From the NCBI GenBank assembly GCA_023014335.1, contig JAECYW010000008.1:2728001-2792000 (forward strand): DNA of 64,000 nt, given 5' to 3'. Positions 57,907 through 64,000 of the stretch are shown in pieces. Within the stretch, counting starts at the first letter, position 1. Each line of letters begins with the position of its first letter. Source of the DNA: Galerina marginata (Eukaryota > Basidiomycota > Agaricomycetes > Agaricales > Galerinaceae). Under the pieces are notes generated by a model, which had not been told where the DNA came from, ran no database searches, and was given only the letters and a program-made list of their open reading frames with translations. The translations under genes were made by a program, and so were the position numbers.

Positions 57907-60438
57907 ATGCCTGGCACTTATACTCACAAATTCGACACCCCGTCCTACAAGGCCGAATCCACAATCCACACTGGGTACGTTCCTTTCTCACATCTTGAAG
58001 AATCGTCGCTGACGACGTAGGACCTACTATCTAGTTTGTTCATTGGTGGAAAATGGGTCGACCCCGTTGAAGGAGGCACCATCGAGTGAGTGCAAATAGT
58101 CGGACTTGGCGGATCTTTCGACGCTGCAGGAAGCCAGATCAAACTGTGGTTATCAGTAATCATATGTCGGGTCTCGCTCTCTGCAATAGCCGTTCCCCAT
58201 CGATGTCATATCTATTTTTGGAAATAAGCTCTGACTTGTGGTCTTTTTTTGGGGCAGTGTAATTAACCCTGGTACGCCGACCACCATACGGAAGAGGATA
58301 TCCTGAGTACTAACCGCAATTCTCGTAGCTACTGGCAAGGTCATCACCTCTGTCGCCGTCGGAACAAAGAAGGACGTCGACCTCGCTGTTGATGCGGCCA
58401 AGCAGGTGAGCACAACTTCCATTCTCGATCCAACACGATCGGCTATGGGGTAGAAAGGAAGTCTATGGAATGTACCGCAGTTAGGCAAGGCCGCCTGAGC
58501 GGCACCAATTACCCTCTTCCAACAACGTGCTTTGTCTCATAAAAACTTGTGACTGATCGGTATGATTACCAGGCTTACAAGACCAGCTGGGGTTTGAAAT
58601 GCCCGGGTGCAGTCAGAGGAAAGCTCCTCAACAAGCTTGCTGATTTGCTCGAGAAACATCAAGACGAATTTGCGGCTTTGGAGGCCTTGGATGTCGGTGG
58701 GTCCACAACGCGGTCTTTCTCGTCAACTTAGCTTACGCCACTTTGTTTTAACAGGGAAGGTCTTTGAGAAGGCCAAGTCGTCTGATATCGGAGGCTCGAT
58801 TGCCGTTATTAGGTATTACGCTGGTTGGGCTGACAAGATCCAGGGCAAAACCATCGAGGTCGGTTAATGTCCATCCTATGGAAGAGAGGCAGGAAACTAA
58901 AAATGACTTAGACGAGAGACACCAAGTTCGCCTACACAAGACACGAGCCATATGGCGTTGTGGTGCGTATCCAGGTTGCTGCTCGTTGAAGGACATAACA
59001 CTAATGTGGCCGCTATTACTCTAGGGACAAATCGTTCCCTGGAATTTCCCCATGGTGGGTCTCGAGACCTATCCTTATTTTATGTATTATTAACATTTGC
59101 GATCGCGTCTATAGGGAATGGTCAGCTGGAAAATCGGACCTGCCCTCGCCACCGGAAACACAATCGTCCTGAAGCCTTCCGAGATTACACCCCTCACTGC
59201 CCTTCGTCTCGCCGACCTCATCGTCGAGGCTGGATTCCCACCTGGTGTTGTCAACATCGTCAACGGTTACGGTAAGTTTTAATTACCATCAGTTCGTCTG
59301 TTTGTTCGCTGACTTCGGATGTAAAGGACAAACTGTTGGACAGTCCATCTCGGAGCACCCTCTCATTGAAAAGGTTGCCTTCACCGGAAGTACCCTTGTT
59401 GGTAGGAAGGTGTTGAAGGCGTCTGCGGAGTCGAATTTGAAAGTCGTCACTCTCGAGCTTGGAGGAAAGAGCCCTACGGTTATTTTCGACGATGCTGCGA
59501 TTGAACAGACAGTGCAATGGGCGTCCTTTGGTATCTTGTGAGTTGACAATTCTTGAGTCGTCTAGAACCCTGCCTAAATTTTCTTTTTCACAGCTTCAAC
59601 ATGGGTTCGTCAGTTATCGATATCCCGTCAAGCAGAATGCTGATCCTTTTTCCTTACCGCTATTAGGTCAAGCCTGCACTGCCGGTTCCCGAATCTTCGT
59701 CCAAGAAGGGATCTATGATACTTTCTTGGAGAAATTCACGGCGATCGCCCAGAACCTGACACAGAAGACCGGCGACCCCTTCGCAGTTGGAACGGAACAT
59801 GGACCTCAAGTCTCCAAAGTCCAATTCGATGTACGTATCGCCTCATATACTGTACTCTCCACCGTTAACGCCTTTTCTTCAGCGTGTCATGAACTATATC
59901 GAAGCCGGCAAGGCCGACGGCGCCAAACTGCATCTCGGAGGCGAACGCCACGGAGAGGAGGGGTACTTCATCAAGCCCACCATCTTCACCGACTGCAACC
60001 TCGACATGAAGATCACACAGGAGGAAATCTTCGGGCCTGTCTGCACACTGATCAAATTCAAGACTGAGGAGGAGGTGATCGAGATGGCGAACAACACCTC
60101 GTATGGGCTGGCATGCCATGTCTTCACCCAGAACGTGAGCCGCGCGATTAGGGTTGCGCATGCGCTCGAGGCTGGGAGTGCTTGGGTATGTGTTGTTGTT
60201 AGTTGGGTTGGTTGGGATTTTGATTCATGTGTTTTGTAGGTCAACTGCGCGCAAGCTACGGAGGTGGCTGTTCCTTTCGGAGGGTACAAGCAGTCGGGTA
60301 TTGGACGCGAGTTGGGAGAGTATGCTCTTGATACGTGCGTTGTCTTGTCTTCTATGACTTTCGGGCTTCTTAAACTCAATGTTGTCCTCTAGGTATACCC
60401 AAGTCAAGGGTGTTCACATCAACATCGGACCGAACTGA
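57907..60438 (+). CDS. Aldehyde dehydrogenase, class 1/2 type
   Basis: NAD(P)-dependent oxidation of aldehydes such as acetaldehyde to acids. Fifteen exons (57907-57974, 58035-58085, 58258-58271, 58329-58405, 58573-58696, 58755-58858, 58912-58962, 59025-59054, 59115-59271, 59327-59537, 59594-59604, 59667-59830, 59883-60185, 60240-60334, 60393-60438) give 501 aa, the usual length. Features: [47 protein letters not shown], the cofactor motif [10 protein letters not shown], the Glu block [12 protein letters not shown], the catalytic Cys in [25 protein letters not shown] and [15 protein letters not shown]. Exons 3 (14 nt) and 11 (11 nt) are microexons. The N-terminus has no clear targeting signal. 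A close relative begins at the left edge of the window. Confidence 0.95.
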
Positions 60439-61070
60439 TCCAAAAAGTCGAACGACGCCTGATTATTGAAAGATTTATCTCCTCATTTCAAACACTACAC
60501 TCGAATTCATGTAAACTTCAAACTTAGGCATTCATGCATTTTTCCGATACTTCCATGATGCGTTTTGTTGACAATAAAATTGTATTACCATTATGCCCCA
60601 GGAGATAAGCGTGTGTCGATGGTTTTGTTACATATCGCAAATAATTTCTTTGTGCCTCAAAGTCAACTTGTGAGCTTTCGGAGACCAGTTGGAGGCTGTG
60701 CATGAATATACATACCCCTTGTCGTCAACCTCTTAGTATGATGCCAGATAATAGGTGCGGATGTACTTTTATTCGTCTTCTATTCTAACTGATCATTGGT
60801 GCACCCATCAAGACCCATATTTTCTGGTACCAAACTAAATTTGGCTCGCGTCCAACTCGCGTCAAATCATATCATTCACATGACGTTCGTATCAATTAGG
60901 CTTTGCAGTGGGCCTTCCAACGTTCGTCGTTTTCTCAAGGTCAAGGTGCAAAGCGGGAGTTAGACACATACCGCACACCCGATTGCAAAGCAATAACTCA
61001 GCGTTCGACAGCACAGGCTACCATCTCACATCTGGCTATAAGGATCGGCGTCACGAAGTGAACAGACGAA
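60439..61070. other. Intergenic between dehydrogenase and alpha-galactosidase
   Basis: 3' region of the dehydrogenase (AATAAA at about 60573-60578) and upstream region of the GH27 gene. No other feature. Confidence 0.45.
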
Positions 61071-64000
61071 ATGGATACCCACAAAGGTACACCGACAAGC
61101 AACTCTTCGAATTCTGGCATGGGAATTACGCTCGCACACCGTTCAGTATATACGCCTCTTGTGCAAGATGAGGCCCAAGCCTCTAAGGAGAGTCTTGACG
61201 GAGGTAGTTTACAAAGGTTTGTCTTCGCTATTACCCCGCTAATCATCTCTTGCAGGCATGGAAAGAAACACCGATAGGCGCACCGATTCTCAGGAAGAAT
61301 TACTACGACCGAGCGCTCACGAAGGTGAGATGGAAAGAATTTACTGCGAAGACATGAATGTTCTTATCAATTTTTACAGACGATCAACCTTCCCCAACAG
61401 GTGCGTCGTCATCCATATCGCCTGCTTGCACCATGTACTAGCTCGTCATCTCAATTTAGGTGAGGATCAAAAACTCGAGCATACTATGGACTTGCTTGAC
61501 ATATTAATCCAGCGTGGAGGAAGTTTTCGCAGTACCGCCTCGTTCTCAGTCTCTCCCCTTTCACGATTATATTGGCACTTGGTGTCATCGTGCTCTCTGT
61601 AACGATTGGATCCAGAGTCTTCCGTGGAGATTCTGAGGAAAGTGAAGATGGCGTTGGCCGACTTCCTTGCGAGTATTTTTTATAATCCACCGATTCTGGC
61701 ACTGATGTTTGCCAACTAGTCATGGGCTACAACAGTGAGTACTTAGGCTCAGACTCTAGGGTAAAGTGAAAAGCATATGAATGACTAACAACAGCATGGA
61801 ACTCGTATGGGGTAAAATATTTCCTTCCTTACCAAGCATGTTGGCCACTCACCACAGTATTAGTGCAACATCAACGAGTCTGTCATAGTCCAGACAGCGC
61901 ATCTGATGAAAGAATATCAACTATTGGTGAGTCAGGTTGAATGATAACCGGTTTCTCGTGAATTCTGTATCTTCGCCATAGGACGTTGGCTATAATTACG
62001 TGAACCTGGACGATTGCTACTCTGAAAGAAAAAGAAGTACATCTGGAGATATTGTAGCGAGTACGTGCAGATTCGTGGTCGAAAAGACCCCGTTTATTTA
62101 CTCTGTGTCTTTCTAGATGCAGAACGTTTCCCCGCTGGTATGAACTGGCTCACAGATCAGATACACGGCCTTGGATTGTATGTGCTCTCAAGCTGAATAC
62201 CTTTATGGTCATTGCTGACGAGCCTTTGTAGTAAAGCCGGTATTGTAAGCAGAAGATATCGCGAATATATACATATACGATCTTACGGCTTCTTCCTGTT
62301 AGTATAGCGACTCCGGCTGGTTTACCTGCAAATTATATCCTGGATCATATATGAATGAGGATAGGTTCGTAACCATTTCACTCTGGAAGTAAAGTATTTG
62401 TTGACGCTTTGATTCCTGTTAGAGACATCAAGCTGTTCCAAGATTGGGGATTCGATTTATTGAAGTGCGTTTCACGAACTAATTGCGAAGTCTCTGACCT
62501 AAGATAAATAGATATGATAATTGCGCAAGTCAGCCATCATGCTCTTGGACTCGATAATTAGTCACTGATAGACCATCCAGTACCCTATGACAACATTGTC
62601 AAAGAAGGGATGGTCGGAAGTGAGTTTCCACAATGCCGAATTTTCTTGGATTTTCATTATTTTCCAAACTCAGAGTACAAGCGCATGGCGGAGGCCATAG
62701 CAAGGCTGAGCAAGTCTTCCGGGAAACCTCCCATCCTATTTTCGTTGTGCCAATGGGGTCGAGTAAGATGCCACCATGTCCATCTTGAGTGCGGGCTGGC
62801 TTTGATAGCCTCGTTGTCCTAGGTACAACCGTGGATTTGGGCTAGACGATTAGGTCAAAGTTGGCGAGTAAGTTTCGAGCCTACTTCTTTCTTTTTGAGA
62901 AGCTCACTCTATATCCAGACGACGGGGGATATCAGTGGGTTCATGTATCTATGTGTCCGCGTTTTCTCCTCGTAACGGGCCTTATGATGTCTAGAACCTA
63001 CATGGCGTTCTCTAGCGAGGATCATCAACAAGTATGTATTTCGTGGGCGACAGGAATCTATTGATACTGACTTCGGTTAGGAATTCCTTTTTCGCGTCTG
63101 CCACTGATTTCTATGGTCGCAATGATCTCGACATCGTAAGACGAGCTTTAAAAACTCCTTGTTCTCTGCTGACTGACCCCCCTACTTTAGCTTGAAGTGT
63201 AGGTGCCTTTGTCGTCGTTTTCTGCTCTTTTTATTATATAAATTGCCCGCCAATTTTTTTGTTTGCAGGGGAAATGGACACCTTACTTACGACGAATCTA
63301 AGGCCCACTTCACTGCCTGGGCTTTCATGAAGTCGCCTCTGCTAATTGTGAGTCCGTTGAATTATCCATGGGCAGCTGTGCATTAACAGCAATTTCAGAG
63401 TACCGACGTAAGTATCGCCCGTCAGATATTTTCTATATTAGATTCACCGTAATACGGAATGGTAGCTTTCACGAGCGTCTGAACAAACATTAAACATTCT
63501 CAAGAACACCGAAATTATTAGCATAAACCAGGACTCAGTTGTTGGTACTTCTATCACGCCTTTCCGATGGGGAGTTAACGTTAGTGATTTGTGTCATTAA
63601 CTCTTGCATTAAGTTCAGAGTTCTTGTGACTATTCTCATACAGCCAGATTGGACGTACAATGACACACATCCCGCCCAATACTGGAGTGGAGAAAGTCAA
63701 AACGGCACAGTCTTTATGCTAGTGAGCCACTGTTATCAATTATCTTTTGTCGAAGAAAGTATCTGACTTGCGAGAGCATTTCTAGCTTAACACCTTGAAT
63801 CACCCGGCCGACATGTTCTTCCGTTTGACTGAATCGCCTTGGATTCGTGCTGGGCGGCAATATTTAGTTAGGGTGAGTGATTAGTTTATCCCTTGGCTAA
63901 ATCACCTCTCCCATTACTGGCGTCGTTTTCAGGATCTCTGGACGCACACGGATAATGGGACGGCTGTCCGAAATTTTACTGCCCATAGCGTGCCGGCTCA
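61071..64000 (+). CDS. GH27 alpha-galactosidase with N-terminal membrane anchor, 3' end cut by the window
   Basis: Removes terminal alpha-galactose. First exons, all in phase: 61071-61203, 61256-61324, 61380-61400, 61513-61668, 61720-61734, 61795-61811, 61864-61926, then 61982 onward to the right edge. There is no signal peptide at the ATG. About 80 polar, cytosolic-type residues precede a helix, PFTIILALGVIVLSVTIGS, so the enzyme looks like a type II membrane protein with an outward-facing catalytic part. Catalytic text: MGYNTWNSYG, DVGYNYVNLDDCY, KAGIYSDSG, the nucleophile block LLKYDNC, LFSLCQWG, and the acid/base block NDLDILEVGNG with AWAFMKSPLL. The intron after GRLP uses a GC donor (GCGAGT) and restores LPFMGYNTW. 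The visible part appears unbroken. Confidence 0.88.

Noticed and set aside
33826..60438. A metabolic gene cluster
   Set aside because: Dioxygenase, reductase and dehydrogenase genes are separated by unrelated housekeeping genes and there is no backbone synthase, transporter or cluster regulator.
1..64000. tRNA, rRNA, CRISPR or LTR pairs
   Set aside because: I scanned for T-loop GGTTCGAA-type motifs, regularly spaced repeats and long direct terminal repeats and saw none; a covariance-model and LTR search would be decisive.

Overview
The window is nuclear DNA of a filamentous basidiomycete, most likely an Agaricomycete. The evidence is many 45-75 nt introns with GT-AG borders, frequent phase changes and short exons; a NACHT-type NLR with the N-terminal block usual in mushroom-forming fungi; F-box/LRR proteins; an HMG-box regulator with the conserved basidiomycete linker; and a secreted Hce2-like cysteine-rich protein. 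Genes occur on both strands with no operons. I saw no tRNA, rRNA or CRISPR array. Exon models were built by hand: each was accepted only when splice sites and phases kept one frame from start to stop.

Layout. 1-71 (-): first codons of an aldehyde dehydrogenase running off the left edge. 0.77-2.7 kb: a GT2-like C-terminal part and a GT8 gene, head to head and both lacking their 5' ends. 2.85-3.23 kb: a hAT-like MITE with an 8-bp target duplication. 4.1-7.5 kb: an NmrA-family gene whose two flanks recur downstream without the gene. 8.2-9.2 kb: an orphan membrane protein. 10.4-15.1 kb (-): a 1,469-aa protein with a CDCA7-type zinc finger. 17.3-18.3 kb: the Hce2-like secreted protein. 18.6-22.9 kb (-): GH31 alpha-glucosidase. 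23.0-23.4 kb (-): a small secreted protein. 23.7-25.9 kb: F-box protein. 26.2-27.8 kb (-): uridine phosphorylase. 30.4-31.9 kb: HMG-box factor. 33.8-35.0 kb: peroxisomal 2,4-dienoyl-CoA reductase. 38.2-38.5 kb (-): a Tom6-like protein. 39.4-41.3 kb: fasciclin protein. 43.6-45.5 kb: GPI-anchored protein. 46.5-48.0 kb: TauD/TfdA dioxygenase. 48.5-51.0 kb: NACHT NLR. 51.1-52.3 kb (-): F-box protein. 53.0-53.8 kb: perilipin-like protein. 54.0-57.1 kb (-): USP5/UBP14 deubiquitinase. 57.9-60.4 kb: a second aldehyde dehydrogenase. 61.1-64.0 kb: membrane-anchored GH27 alpha-galactosidase cut by the right edge.

The genes do not form a biosynthetic cluster. Themes are carbohydrate processing (GT2, GT8, GH31, GH27), lipid handling (dienoyl-CoA reductase, perilipin-like), cell surface and secretion (FAS1, GPI protein, Hce2-like), protein turnover (USP5, two F-box genes) and self/non-self sensing (NLR). 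Long stretches without recognisable genes lie at 27.8-30.4, 31.9-33.8, 35.0-38.2 and 41.3-43.6 kb. I found no convincing new multi-gene system. The most unusual items are the MITE, the duplicated flanks around NmrA, the GT2/GT8 breakpoint, the fungal CDCA7-type zinc-finger protein and the type II membrane anchor on the GH27 gene.
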